A stretch of 64,000 bases of DNA from Stenogyne calaminthoides (GCA_037126765.1 JBBCBC010000012.1:11408001-11472000), one strand, 5' to 3'; counted from the stretch's first letter, positions 1-11,342 are shown. Program-made: numbers and translations. Notes: generated by a model not told the origin, from the sequence alone.

Positions 1-2102
1 CAAGATTTTTATACTTTACTTGCAAATTTATTGACTAATGAATATTGGAGACATCATTCCAATAAATGATTCGTGATAATTGTTCCAAACTTATGGTTGA
101 AAATTGAATAAAAAAATTACTCCATGGGTTTAATTTCACTAAAAGTTAGTTGTTTCTCTGTGTTCCTTTTAACTCATACAACTCATCCATTACACACAAC
201 AATTTCTTCCTAATTCTAAGACAATGGGTATATTTTTGTTTCGGGATTCACTTGATGAACTTAAGACTTTTGCTATCCACGTTCCGTTCTAATTTGAGAT
301 ATAAAATCAAACTTCAATATCTCCTCTTATAAAATACACCTACATACCTATTTTTCACAAAAATTAATACAATCATCACTATTTTCTCACTCGTAATATA
401 ATATAATAATACAACATCAATCAAAATTATAGGATTTCTCCCATGCACGGGTCCCAAAACAAATTACACCCTTGTGAGAAGGAGGTATGTAATGCTACTA
501 ATCATTTGATGGCAGTATAGCTGGCTGTTGACCATATGAAAAATGTAGCATTAGAATTCTTGCAAAGTGCAGTTGCTGATAAATGTTAATCAACCACGTT
601 AAACACCGCGATTGCAGATTCTGAACGATACAGACATATATTCCATACAAAATCTCTCCATCGCCAAAAAAAATTACATATTTTAGGCGCCATTACATTA
701 CATCTTCAAGTACAACAAACTTTAGAAATTTATTTATCGACAAATTTATCCGTTTGATGATCTCCCAACGCAGCCATGGCATTTCAGTAGAAGAGATAGT
801 GGCTAAAACTTATCTGCAGAGATCAACACAAAAACCATTATGTAAACACATCTTTTCATAATCTTTTGATGAAGATTTAAATAAATGTGAAAATCACTTA
901 GCTGAGGACAAATTTAAGTCTTTAGGAAAGGTACAATTAGGCAAATGGTTTGTGCAAGTGATTGATAATTCTATTCCCTAGCCAGATTTCTTTCAAGATT
1001 TTTCCTTTCCGCAACAAGTTTTTTGGCTACTGAAGATTGAAGACATCATCTTGGCTTCCAGTATATGATTCGTAATGATTGTTCCCAACTTATGCTTGAA
1101 AATTGAATAAAATTTCACGAAATTGCTTTCTCTATGCTATTTCTAAATCAGCCAACTCATCCATTACACAGAAGTTTCTTCCTAAATAAGACAATAATTA
1201 ATCCATTGACATGATCTATCATAAGTTCACTATCTCTAGTGTTGATTGAAAAGCTGATAGGATTAAAGAAAGGATGCAACCAAGATTGATAAGAGTTCAA
1301 ACTTCGTAGAGATCAAATTTCCAATTCTTGAAAGCTTTTTCCGACAAACAACATAATTAGTAAACAGAAATTTTGAAAAAGTAGTATTGAACAAGGGATT
1401 TAAGGAGGATCTGGTGATTGAAATGAAAGTAATTCAGAACTAATTCCATAGCTACATAAATGTTGAGATGTAATGTAACTAAAGATGTTGGTGAAGCAGA
1501 ATAAAGGGGGTTACTACCCATAAACTGATAAACATCATTTGAAGTTTCGGTTATGCTCTCTGCATTAGGTTCTTAAATCATGTATTTAGAGACACTTTTG
1601 GGGTAAGCAAAAGCTTGCAGGCCATCATATAAAGTAAGGCAACTGTTTAGCAGGCCAAGTCTGATTGGAAGTTGAAAGTGAAGGTATGTAGCAGAATCTA
1701 TGAAACTTAAAATAGCATCAAATAATGAATCTAAAGCACCATTTAATGTAAATGAGAAAACAAGAACTATAACTGGTCATTTGTTCAATACTTAAATGAT
1801 GCTTAAGTTAATTTAGCATTAAGGCAATTGCATTGCTTGGATGGAAATATAAGGAAAATACAAAGCGAAGGTTAAATAATTGAAACTCCAATTGGAGCTC
1901 AACTGACAATTGCAAAACCATTAACAGTCAAGTAGAACAAACTAATATAGTTCATGCATTGAGTAGTGACAAATGAATATTTTAAGATCATATATACAAA
2001 TGCATGTTTATTAAAAATGATGCAACCCAAATATAAAAATGAAATCAGCACAAAAGCATGATTGATAAAAGTAAATAATACTATGAAGTACAAATTAGCC
2101 AC
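1..2102. other. Gene-poor flank downstream of the epimerase gene
   Basis: No coding region is supportable here. The stretch lies 3' of the minus-strand epimerase gene and may include its 3' UTR, but I see no clear polyadenylation signal to mark an end. The only structure noticed is a diverged direct repeat, listed separately. Confidence 0.5.
28..1197 (+). repeat. Diverged direct repeat (28-226 and 1018-1197)
   Basis: Two segments of about 180-200 bp share the same order of short matching blocks, including ATGATTCGT, GAAAATTGAATAAAA, CAACTCATCCATTACACA and TTTCTTCCTAA. They lie about 1 kb apart in the same orientation. Neither codes for protein. This looks like an old local duplication next to the 3' end of the epimerase gene. 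Confidence 0.65.
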
Positions 2103-5100
2103 TTACCATGCAATATTATCCCAATGTAGAAAGCCACCATGGCCTCTAGAATTTGTGAACTTATAGACAGGTCCAGAAACTAGGAGCAGAGAACAGTTTA
2201 AGTTATTAAGCAGTTGTGATTCAAAATTGTAACACTAATTACTGAAAGCAAAGGTGGAAAATCATTGAGAGTGCAGGAATTACCTTTATATCCCTCAAAA
2301 ACTGGATCCTCTGCCAGTAAGATGGGAGTATCAAGGTCAATGAATCTGCAAAAAAAGTTAGCTCAGATACTAAAATGAAGCTTGTGAATATAGAAAAACA
2401 AATTTCTGTAAAATAATCGAAGCAATCAGAAGCAGTTAAGGGTACGAATATGGGGGAAAAAAATTTAGGCCCGTAATTTTAGGGTGGTTGTAAAAGAAGG
2501 ACATTATGTTTAAATGCCTGTAAATTAAGGAAAATACTTTTTAATTTATGCAAATGTATGATAAATTGAGGTAAGCCGGACCAATTGGGCCAACATTTAC
2601 ATAAATTAAAAAGTATTGTCCTTAATTTACAGGGATCAAAGCCCGATTTTCAGACCTCACGGGAGATTCACGTTTGATTTCAACCCGATTTGGGTTAATT
2701 CGGGCTAATTTGGCCTATCATAAATTAAAAAGTATTGTCCTTAATTTAAAGTCCCGTAAACATAATGTCCTTCTGCAACCCTCCAACATTATGAGCCTAA
2801 AAAGATAATTTTCCCTATGAATATGTTTTGTTAATGTTGTGCATAATTTGTCTTGAATTAAAAACTTACTTGAAACATCCAAGACCAGCCGCCAAATTAC
2901 CAGCGAAGCCCATCGCAAGTCTCGTTTCAACCATCCCACCAATCATCAAATCTAATCCTGATGCCCTTGTTAAATCAATAATTTCAAGAGCCTCAAGAAC
3001 TCCAACTTTAGCAAGCTTAACGTTGATCACATGTGCAAGATCTTCTTTCACTATTTTCTTTACATCATCTAAACTACGACAGCTTTCATCAGCAGCAACA
3101 GATACCCCAAATTTGGTTTTTGCAACGTGACTAACATAACCTAAACCTTTCCAATCGTCTCTGTGAACTGGTTGTTCGAAAAGAATAGGCGTCACCTTCA
3201 TTGCTGCCAAAAAAAATTAGAGTAAGTCTCTTGTACACCAGTCGTACTGTGTAACTATGCAACATTAATACTTTTCGGTGAAAACAACTAATATTGTTCC
3301 GTGAAAACAACTAATACTGACCGACTAATACTGTTCAGTGAAAACAACTAACACTGTTGTACGGAGCAACTGTACATAACTTTTCCAGTGAAAAAAACTA
3401 ATAATGCTCCATAAAAATAACTAATATTGTTGTATGGAGCAACTGTACACAACTAATACTTTTCAATGAAAACAACTAATACTGTTCAGTGAAAATAACT
3501 TACACTGATTGACTAATACGTTCACTGAAAACAACTAATACTGTTTAAAATGCACTTGAATTGTGCACCTGGTGCATACGAGACTTTGTCATAAAGAATA
3601 TAAACTGAAATTTTTCCAGCTAGTTTATCATAATCTGCAATACTGAAGAGTTCTATACGCAAACACAACATTTATGAACATAAGTATGCTTATGTGTGAG
3701 TACATAATCATACATTTGCCTCGGTAAAAAGAGAGGCAGAGAGACCTACATTTGTTTCTATAAATATTTTAACTCATAAGTCTACACTCACAAACTAAAC
3801 TTTATTACCATGTAATTTTTCGAGGACTTGAATTGCTTCCTCAGAGTTATAACCTTCATTAGCATCTAAAATAAACGAACAATCAGGATGGACCATTCGT
3901 ATGGCTTGAAGAACTTTGATGTCAGTACTCAAGTTCTTCCCCACTTTGAGCTTTAAAGTCTTGAACCCTTGAATACGATATTTTGAAGCGAGCTCAGCTG
4001 CTTCAGTTGGGGAAACTATTGGAATCTGGAAATATAATTACAGTAATTAGTCAACAATTCATCAGCTAATGATTTATTTTATCTTCTTAAATAATTTCGC
4101 CAGTCCTCTTTCTAATAGTGATTTTCATTATTTCTATCAACTATCATCACATGAATATTGGCTCCTTTATAATTGTGATGATTACTTTAACCAACTTTCA
4201 AATATAAAAGGAAATCTTGTATTAAATGTCGAATGGAGAAGTATATAAACCGTTATATCTGTCGTTATTGAATTTGAGAATCCACCAAACAGTCTCCACA
4301 ATGGTATTCCAATGCTTTTTGACACAGCATCAATCAATGCCATCTCAATTCCTGCTCTGACCTTCATCATCAGATACAAATGTAATGAGCTTAGTATTTG
4401 GAATTCGCTTACAATATTCCTTAATTCTAAACTTAAAATTGTTTCTCCAAATAACATAGGAAAAGGCTGTCGACCTCGAAACTCAAGAGTTTCCACTAGA
4501 AATTATGAGTTCATTCAAGGAAATTCACTTAAAGCTGCAAATGTTACTGATAAGACAAAAACTTCTAGGAACTTGGTTCGGAGGTTTTATGGTGAACTTG
4601 GTGATACCATTTAGTATACAAAGTAATACTGTTTAGTATATGAAGTATCACAGTTTTAGTGATTTCATAAGAATCACACATAAAACTAAACATTTTTAGA
4701 AAAGTGATACTTCAGAGCTAAACAGTATTACTTCATATACCAAACAGTATCACTTTGAAAAAGAGTTCACGTGAGCTCACAGGAGACCTACTCGTAGGAA
4801 GCCAAGTAAATAAGAAACACCCAATTATACCACCTACAACACACCCTGTTATCATAAACAAAATTTACACAGACACAAGGATTCAGGGAATCAAAGGTTA
4901 ATCAACAGGAAGATTCAACAATATAATCATGACCAGAAATCAACAATGATTCAAAAGTCAAACCAAAAGATCCAACGCCCTAAACGCACAAACAAGTGAA
5001 TCAGAAAACTCACAGAAGCAAAAAGAATGGCCGTACAGCATCGAATCAATCTCATTCAACACAACGCCCAAACTCCTCCCATGAATCTGCTTCAAAACAA

Positions 5101-5533
5101 GGCAAGCTTCCGCCGCTTTGGCCAAAGCGGTGGGCTGATCCTCCGCCGTCACGTGCGGAAGAATCGGCGACTCGCCCCATCCGACACAGCCATTACTGAG
5201 TTCAATTCGAATCCCCACATTCTCAACTCGCTCAACCCTCGACGTCGCGATCGTGAACGGCGCAATCAGCGGCACGTTCAGCGGTCTCCCCTCTGCTCTG
5301 TGAACATTAACCGTGAATGTTTCCATCAAATTGGTGAAACTTAGGCACGTGACCGGCGGTACGGCCGGCGGCGCCGCGGCCATGCAGGCGGTGGCGATCG
5401 AATTGCTATTGCATTTGGGGAGGGTGGAGAATTTGGGAATTTTAGGCGAGGAAAAACAGAGAGGCGGTGATTGTAAGGAAAACAAGGCGGAAGTACTCAT
5501 TTGTTTGGGAGTGAAGTGTGAGAAATGCTTCAA
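2103..5533 (-). CDS. L-Ala-D/L-amino-acid (dipeptide) epimerase, plastid-targeted, six exons, one frameshift
   Basis: The product belongs to the enolase superfamily (muconate-lactonising type). The family racemises the alpha carbon of L-Ala-containing dipeptides. Exons, in gene order, are 5014-5533, 4251-4361, 3809-4025, 2870-3203, 2284-2345 and 2103-2179, all with GT/AG borders. The active-site set is visible: the KLK lysine motif in TLKLKVGK (exon 3), metal ligands in LDANEGY, FEQPV and ADES, and the second lysine in INVKLAK (exon 4). The protein ends VSGPVYKF...HWDNIAW. The Ser/Pro-rich N-terminus resembles a chloroplast transit peptide; the start could be Met-1 or the second Met (5500). 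Oddity: an A5 run (5020-5024) puts SFAS, the end of exon 1, out of frame. With four A the exons total 1320 nt (439 aa) and every junction is in phase. Identity is confident; whether the gene is functional depends on that base. Confidence 0.88.
3220..3590. mobile_element. MITE (GTGCAC-family, MULE-like) inside epimerase intron 3
   Basis: The ends form an inverted pair: GAGTAAGTCTCTTGTACACC at the left and the complement of GGTGCATACGAGACTTTGTC at the right. The interior repeats the phrase CAACTAATACTGTTCAGTGAAAA several times. Related elements in this window are at 11117, 15492 and 60157. No clean TSD is visible. The left end lies only about 15 nt upstream of the exon 4 splice acceptor. Confidence 0.7.
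4601..4753. repeat. Fold-back repeat in epimerase intron 1
   Basis: The left arm (GTGATACC...GAAGTATCAC) and right arm (GTGATACTTC...CAGTATCAC) pair as an imperfect hairpin of about 50 bp per arm, with a loop of about 50 bp. This is a MITE-like fold-back. The sequence just to its right was included in the duplication at 8070. Confidence 0.65.
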
Positions 5534-6465
5534 CTTTCAATGGTGAATTTGATTGGAGGAAAGGGGGTGATTGATGTCGAAGGAGCCGCCATTGTTAATA
5601 CTTACATATTTTACCCGAGCGATTTCATTTACAATATATTGTAATAAATCTTAAATTTTCATTTACAATATTATGTAATAAATCTTAAATTTATAGAGTT
5701 TCAATTTAATTTAGAAAAAGTTTTTTCATGACCCAAATATCAAGTGAAAGCTCAAGTAAAGGTTTATCTCACGCATGTCACATAAAATTCTCTTTGAATA
5801 TAATAATCTTATATATAATTTATTTTTCTTATTAATCTATATTAATATTAGATTGTGAATTCATTATATATAAAATTAGGTTTAATAAGTTGAAACTTTA
5901 ATTAGATATTACATCTTTAAAAAATTATATATAATGTTTGTCAACACCAATAGTGTTGTTAGCTTGTAGTAAGACATTTTATGATATAATAAATTAATAT
6001 ATATATATACACACATAATTAAGTAAATTGAATATTTGAAGAAGAAAAGAAAAGTAAAGCTTAACGAAAAAAAAAATTATTTGTCTTAAATCTATTTAAA
6101 CAAAATTCATCTTAAAATTAATTATTTACTGAAATAGAAAGCAAAATACATATTACATTGGTCAAATAATACCGTGTTATGAGAATAACAATTATGAAAC
6201 CAATGAAATTAAAAAAAAAAGATGCACTATTTTAAACTTATTAGGTTGATTAAAAAAAATTATATTGAAATTTTTTTCAATTTAATAATTTATCATATCA
6301 GTTTTGTAAAATTAGAATTTATTTTGTGTTTAATTTTATACAAAACAATTAAATAAGACCATTAAAATAATTAATTCGACATATTTGAATTAAATAGTGG
6401 TTTAGTTCATTAATGTGGAGGGAGAGAAATGGGAGTGAAAAATTATATATTTATAGATGTATATT

Positions 6466-6592
6466 TAAATTTGGGCTTGTAATTAGTTTTGGACTTATTG
6501 CAATTGTTTAACATATTAAATTTGGGCTTGTAAATTAGTTTTGGACTTATGTATTAAATTTGGACCTGTAATTAATTTTGGGCTTGTTGCAG
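6466..6592 (+). repeat. Three-copy short tandem repeat
   Basis: The phrase TAAATTTGGGCTTGTAATTA, followed by GTTTTGGACTTAT, occurs three times with small changes (starts near 6466, 6517 and 6553). It is non-coding. Confidence 0.7.
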
Positions 6593-6827
6593 AAAAGTGG
6601 AGAGAGAGAGAGAGTGGGAGAATGGGCGGGAACATGTTTTTTTTGAGATTATTCTCTTTTTATATATGTATAGATTTTGATCGCAACTTTTAAGAATATA
6701 AAATAGATAAAATAAAACTTAATTGAATTTTATCTAAATTTTTAACTAATTAAGACTTCTATTGATGTTGTTTGATAATTTTGATATATTGATGTTGCTT
6801 GATAATTTTGATATATAAGTAAGACAA

Positions 6828-7000
6828 AAATTTGTATAGACCTAGTTCATGCTATGAACATTGTTTTTAATTCTATGACATGTGACCCTACCCAGGGTAT
6901 AATACAGGTCAAGTTTAGTGGTTTAGAAAAATGTGTTTGAAATGAGTGAAATTAGTCAAATAATCCAAGTTCATAGCATAGACCTGATTCATAAGACCAA
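6828..7000. repeat. Dispersed repeat, copy 1 (copy 2 at 13613-13780)
   Basis: This segment matches 13613-13780 through shared blocks such as TATGACAT, GACCCTACCC, GTATAATAC and CATAGACCT. It also has short inverted ends (GTTCATGCTATGAAC against GTTCATAGCATAGAC), which suggests a small fold-back transposon. Confidence 0.55.
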
Positions 7001-8069
7001 CTCAACAAGTAATGGGAATATAAATAAGCAATTGATTATCCTCACTCACTCAATTCATCTCACATGATATTCATTGTTGATGTTCTAACCAATCAATAAC
7101 AATACAATCAATAATTCTTATTGATTGTCCCCTCAATGATACTCATTATCATTATTATTCACAAGTCATACCAAACGGACCCTTAGTATTTCACCCCGAG
7201 CATACTTGGCAAGTCTCATTTACAACCTAATCTAACAAGTTAGATAATTGTAAATAAATCATTATTTTTATATATTGTTGTAAATTAGGTTTTTAACCGT
7301 ATTTTTTGTGCCAATTTCTCTTATGTGTCAATCTTAGTTAACTTTTCGTTATGCAAAATAATAACGTTTAAATTAAGGGTGACTACATCGAATGATCACG
7401 TTGAATTTGGGAACAAAAAATGTTATTCATAAACCTAATTTACAACAATATTTAAAGACAACCACTTATTGGCGATTAACAAAAAATTTAAATTATATTG
7501 CAATTAAGTGCAAAAGCAATGATTTTATTTGCAATTAAACATAAAAAGTAATGAGCATTGTAGAGTATTGTGGGGTCCATTTACGTATAAAATTATTTGT
7601 TATGTGTAAAGTTTTTTAAAACAAATTAATACTAATAATTAAGTAATAGTTGGAAGATTGAGATAAAATTAATCCATAATCCTCTAAATATAAATCAACC
7701 CCTATTCATATAAATTATCTACTTTGAAATTATGCAATTCAATGAAGAGTCATATATGAAAAATTATAATTTTTACATTACATCCATCTTTTTAAAATTT
7801 TTAATCTGATCCATTCATATGTTTTAGATATATAGGGTTAATAAATTCAATCCTTAGTCACTTGTTTTTTTCTTGATTTTTTTTTCTATCCATATTCCCA
7901 TATCTCGACCCTTTCTCCGCCTCCCACTTTGTCGCCATTATTAATATATTTCTTCCGTCTATAAAAATTGTGTTCATTTTTCTAAGTACAAGTTTTAATT
8001 TTTTTTAGATAAAATACATAAGTAAGAGTATATTTCATGTGCATCAAATGCACCGTGCAATTTAAATGT

Positions 8070-8945
8070 ACTTATAAAATAGTATTACTTTAAAAAGAGT
8101 TCATGTGAGTTCACACGAGACCTACTCATACGAAGCTAATTTGAAATCAAATAATTAAGAAAACCCCAGTTATACCACTTAAAACACACCCCGTTAATCA
8201 TACATAAAATTACACATAAATATACGTGGACACAGAATTCAGAAAATTAAAGGTTAATTAACAAGAAGTAGGAATGACAATGGGTCAGGTCGGGTCAGGG
8301 TGGGTACTTAAATACCCGAACCTGCCCCATTCTTTAAACGGAGCGGGGGCGACCCGCTCAGGGCATGAGACGGGGCGAGATGATCCATTTCAAATAGAAT
8401 GTTTTTTATAATTTTTTTTATAATTTAAAATTTTGATATCAATAGAAAATTTTAATTTAAATACGATATTATATACTTCATATTGACCTAAAAATATATG
8501 AAGTTTGTTATTTACATATTAATAAATATGAAAAATATAGAAATATATATTTAAATATATTATATAATATATATTTATTTTTAATATATGAAACGGGCAT
8601 GGTCCGGGACACAGGTCCAGAGTAATATCCAGACAACCTTCACACTCATGGTTAATGTTCACAGAGTAGAAGGGAGACCGCTGAAAGTGTCGCTGATTGC
8701 GCCGTTCACAACTGCGATATTGAGGGTTAAGCGAGTTGAGAATGTGGGGATTAAAATTGAACTCAATAATGGCAATGTCGGATGGGCGAGGCGCTGGTTC
8801 TTCTGCACGTAACTACGGAGGATCAGCCTATCGCTCTGGCTGAAGCGGCAGAATCTTGTCTCGTTCTTAAGCAAAATCATGGGAGGAGTTTGATTGGAGG
8901 AAATGGAGTGTTTTGATGTGGAGAGGTGTCGTTATTGTTAATATT
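8070..8945. repeat. Rearranged partial duplication of the epimerase 5' region
   Basis: Three blocks of the 4740-5600 region recur here. Block 8085-8270 matches intron 1 (4745-4920) in the same orientation. Block 8640-8890 matches exon 1 in the opposite orientation. Block 8891-8945 matches the region upstream of the start codon (5548-5600) in the same orientation again. Between the first two lies about 370 bp of unrelated AT-rich DNA that opens with a GGGTCAGGTCGGGTCAGG phrase, typical of hAT ends. Confidence 0.8.
8640..8893 (+). pseudogene. Epimerase exon 1 copy, inverted and frameshifted
   Basis: The translation reads VNVHRVEGRPLKVSLIAPF and then VENVGIKIELNNGNVGW, parallel to residues of exon 1 of the intact gene (VNVHRAEGRPLNVPLIAPF...). 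Identity looks like about 85 percent by eye. A one-base loss after GNVGW shifts the frame; beyond it, recognisable exon DNA continues to GGGAGGAGTTTG. There the match jumps to the upstream flank of the parent gene through a shared TTTG. The fragment has no transit peptide, no other exons and no catalytic residues, so it cannot make an enzyme. Confidence 0.88.
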
Positions 8946-9391
8946 TGATTCTCCCTCCATTCTAATTTAGATTGCTCAAATGAAAATGGTACGAGTTTTA
9001 ATAAAAGAATTGTTTATTAGTATAAAATGGTGTAAAATTGCTTTTTATTCAGGATATAGAGGTAATTTCTACTTTATGGAAGAGATGTGTCATTTTGTAA
9101 GAGGTTATTTCTAGGGAGTGGATCCGCTACTGTACAGTAGCCTACTGTGCATAAAAAACGCAGCGTTTCAACACTTTTATTTCTATTTAATTTTTTAATA
9201 TGTTTATTAATTTAAAAACCCCCTCCCCCTCCCCGTCAATTTATGTCCACAATCCCTTTTGTAAAATCATTCATTAATGCAATTCCTCCCTATCTCACTT
9301 GCCACCATTTTTCACACACACTCAAATCAAATACCCCCATTCACACGCTGCTCTACATTTCACCACTGTTAAGCAAATCTGAATCCATAAA

Positions 9392-9610
9392 ATGCCCAAA
9401 TCTCTGCTACATTTCTCGCTATGTCTCCTTTTCCTGATCGCCCTCTATTTCCTGCTCCCCTGCGAAAGCGTCTCTGTTTCGGATCTAAATTCGATGAGAT
9501 CGGGCTGCGCTGGGAAGCTCGGCGAGTGTTCAACAATGGCGGATGGGGAGGAATTGATGGTTCCGTGTGATAGGCCTGGGGAATTTGTAAATTTACAAAT
9601 AAAAATTTAA
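9392..9610 (+). pseudogene. RALF-like peptide hormone precursor fragment (transposon-captured)
   Basis: The 72-residue reading frame begins with a signal peptide (MPKSLLHFSLCLLFLIALYF), then a pro-region with the GCAGKLGEC motif typical of RALF precursors. It then jumps to VPCDRPG, which matches the start of the cysteine-containing mature RALF peptide. The RRxL processing site and the YISY receptor-binding motif expected between them are absent, and so are the remaining three cysteines; the tail EFVNLQIKI is unrelated. Full RALF precursors are usually about 110-130 aa. The fragment sits between the inverted ends of a DNA transposon, so I infer capture followed by internal deletion. A functional hormone is unlikely. 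Confidence 0.8.
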
Positions 9611-9748
9611 GGGAATAAATGGAAAAGGTCAGCTTTTAATTAAAGGGGTGAGGGGTTGGCGGGTTGGGCGGGGCGAGTGGGGATTGTGGTTGTGGACATA
9701 AAATGACGGGGAGGGGGGAAGAGGAGGGGAGGGGGTGGGTTTTTTTTT

Positions 9749-10838
9749 TGGTTAATTTCATATAAATACACTACCTTTAGACTCAATATCAATTTAATAA
9801 CGTCTTTTAATATTTTTGTAAAAAATCCCAAGCTTTTATAATGTTTCAATTTGATACATATTTTTTAATTCTGATAGACCATTGATAACGTGTCTTGCAT
9901 GAGTCATTATATTTATACTTTATATCATGTAGGATGTCAACTAGGTGACTTACCACCCCTTGGCCAGTCGAAATTTCTCATTTGAGTGGGAGACCAGATT
10001 CGATTATCTCCTAAGCAATTTGGAGTTATGAGAGTTATAAGGTGATTTGTCGATTTCGTGGAGTATTTGGATGCTTGGTGTACTAACGACTAACAACTAA
10101 CATCTAACTTTGCCTGATCAAAAAAAAAAAAAAAAAAAAAAATATATCATGTAGGATGTCATGATGAATGTCACATTCTCATACTTGTCCACTTCATAAT
10201 AATAAATATTCAAAAAGAAAAAAAAACTCTAAAAATGTAAATTAATAGAAACAAAACTAAAAAAAAATGAAAAAAAGAATCCTAAGGAAGAAAAAATCTA
10301 AACAATTATTCCCTGGACCTAAAATACATTTCTTAAAAAAAAAAAATCCTTCCAAAGATCGCTTTTCGTGTCATGGAGCGGCCTCTCATTTTCTGGCAAC
10401 ATTCTCACTTTACCAGTAACTCTACCATCCTGTATCGTGAAATTTTTCAGCAACAAATATCACATAAGCGGAGACATATATATGCAATCAGGAACAAATT
10501 GAGATACATGAGCCGATTGAACTTTTCTTTTGTTTGATTTTTACTTTTTACTTTATTTTATTTGGATTTTTAAGTTATTTATAATGCTGATTTTATTTTT
10601 CAATTTTTTTTTAAATAATATTATTTGGACATTTTTTTCTATCTTACTTCCAACATGTCATAGAACATGGTCAAAGACACAAGTTTCATTGAGACACGTC
10701 ATTAATGGCCGGGTGTATTTTAAAATCGTGTATTAAATTGAAACAATGTAAAAGATTGAGATTTTTTACAAAAATATTAAAAGTTGTGATTAAATTGAAA
10801 CTGTACCTAAAGGTCATGTATTTATATAAAATTAACCA
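9749..10838. mobile_element. MULE-type element nested in the right TIR of the RALF carrier
   Basis: Inverted ends of about 100 bp open TGGTTAATTT(C/T)ATATAAATAC. The insertion is flanked by runs of eight T (9741-9748 and 10839-10846), as expected if it landed in a poly-T tract. The ends resemble those of the MULE at 61426-62382 (GGGTTAATTC...ACGACC). There is no transposase gene. It contains the SINE at 9940-10142. Confidence 0.7.
9940..10142 (+). mobile_element. SINE with poly-A tail and 19-bp target duplication
   Basis: A 203-bp insertion ending in about 24 A is flanked by perfect copies of TATATCATGTAGGATGTCA (9921-9939 and 10143-10161). The body has a B-box-like GATTCGATTA and an upstream TAGGTGACTTACCA that may be a degenerate A box, consistent with a tRNA-derived SINE. 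The long perfect TSD indicates target-primed reverse transcription and a fairly young insertion. Confidence 0.85.
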
Positions 10839-11116
10839 TTTTTTTTAATTAATAAACATATTAAAAAATTAAAGAGAAATAAAAGTGTTGAAACGCTGCG
10901 TTTTTTATGCACAGTAGGCTACTGTACAGTAGCGGATCCGCTCCCAATATAGTGGCAAGTAAAGTAGATAAAAGATATTTGTAAAGAGTTATTTTGAGTG
11001 AGTAAAATTAGTGTTTTTTTTTTGGGAATCTTAGAAAATGATAAAATAAAATAAGAACATGCATTTATAAAAAAACGAGCAATATAAAACAAGACGGAGG
11101 GAGTATTACTTTTTTT

Positions 11117-11342
11117 GACTAAGTCTTGTATCATTCAAGTGTACCGTGCACTCATAGTGCATTTTAGAATATGTAACTTGTTATACTAAAAGATACAACT
11201 TGTTTATACTGCACAATGCAACTATTAATATATATGTAAAATAAGTTGCACGGTTCAGTATAAATAAGTCGCATATTTTTATATAACAAATAATATTATT
11301 TTAAAATATTCTATAAATGCATGGTGCATACGAAACCCAGTC
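11117..11342. mobile_element. MITE of the GTGCAC family
   Basis: Inverted ends are GACTAAGTCTTGTAT and the complement of ATACGAAACCCAGTC. Flanks are ACTTTTTTT (11108-11116) and ACTTTTCTT (11343-11351), an 8/9 match that fits a 9-bp MULE-style TSD. The interior carries CACCGTGCACT-like and AAGTTGCAC motifs seen in its relatives. Confidence 0.7.

Larger units (their letters stand above)
5534..8069. other. Intergenic, AT-rich; promoter side of the epimerase gene
   Basis: No gene is supportable. The first 100 bp are the upstream region of the epimerase gene. The rest is AT-rich with low-complexity runs, a three-unit tandem repeat at 6466-6592, and a dispersed repeat at 6828-7000. Confidence 0.5.
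9114..10945. mobile_element. Long-TIR DNA transposon carrying a RALF gene fragment (Pack-MULE type)
   Basis: Near-identical inverted termini of about 100 bp are present (9114-9218 and 10847-10945), both opening GGGAG(T/C)GGATCCGCTACTG and containing the palindrome GCTACTGTACAGTAGC. The inverted match continues inward: 9222-9262 pairs with 9680-9740, so the original TIRs were about 150 bp, and the right one was later split by the element at 9749-10838. The core carries a host gene fragment with its 5' UTR. No transposase is present and no clear TSD flanks it, so assignment to MULE rests on TIR length and gene capture. Confidence 0.72.
8951..11103. mobile_element. Stowaway-like element, split by nested insertions
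   Basis: The left end CTCCCTCCATTCTAATTTAG and the right end (complement of CTCCCTCCGTCTTGTTTTAT) continue into a shared ATTGCTC block. The family matches the complete copy at 54391-54685. The middle is filled by the RALF-carrying element at 9114-10945. The expected TA duplication is clear only at the right end. Alternative: these are the ends of two different Stowaway copies. Confidence 0.55.

Noticed and set aside
1899..2102. 67-residue hydrophobic minus-strand frame beyond the epimerase stop
   Set aside because: It lies in the 3' region just after the stop at 2103, is AT-driven and has no motifs.
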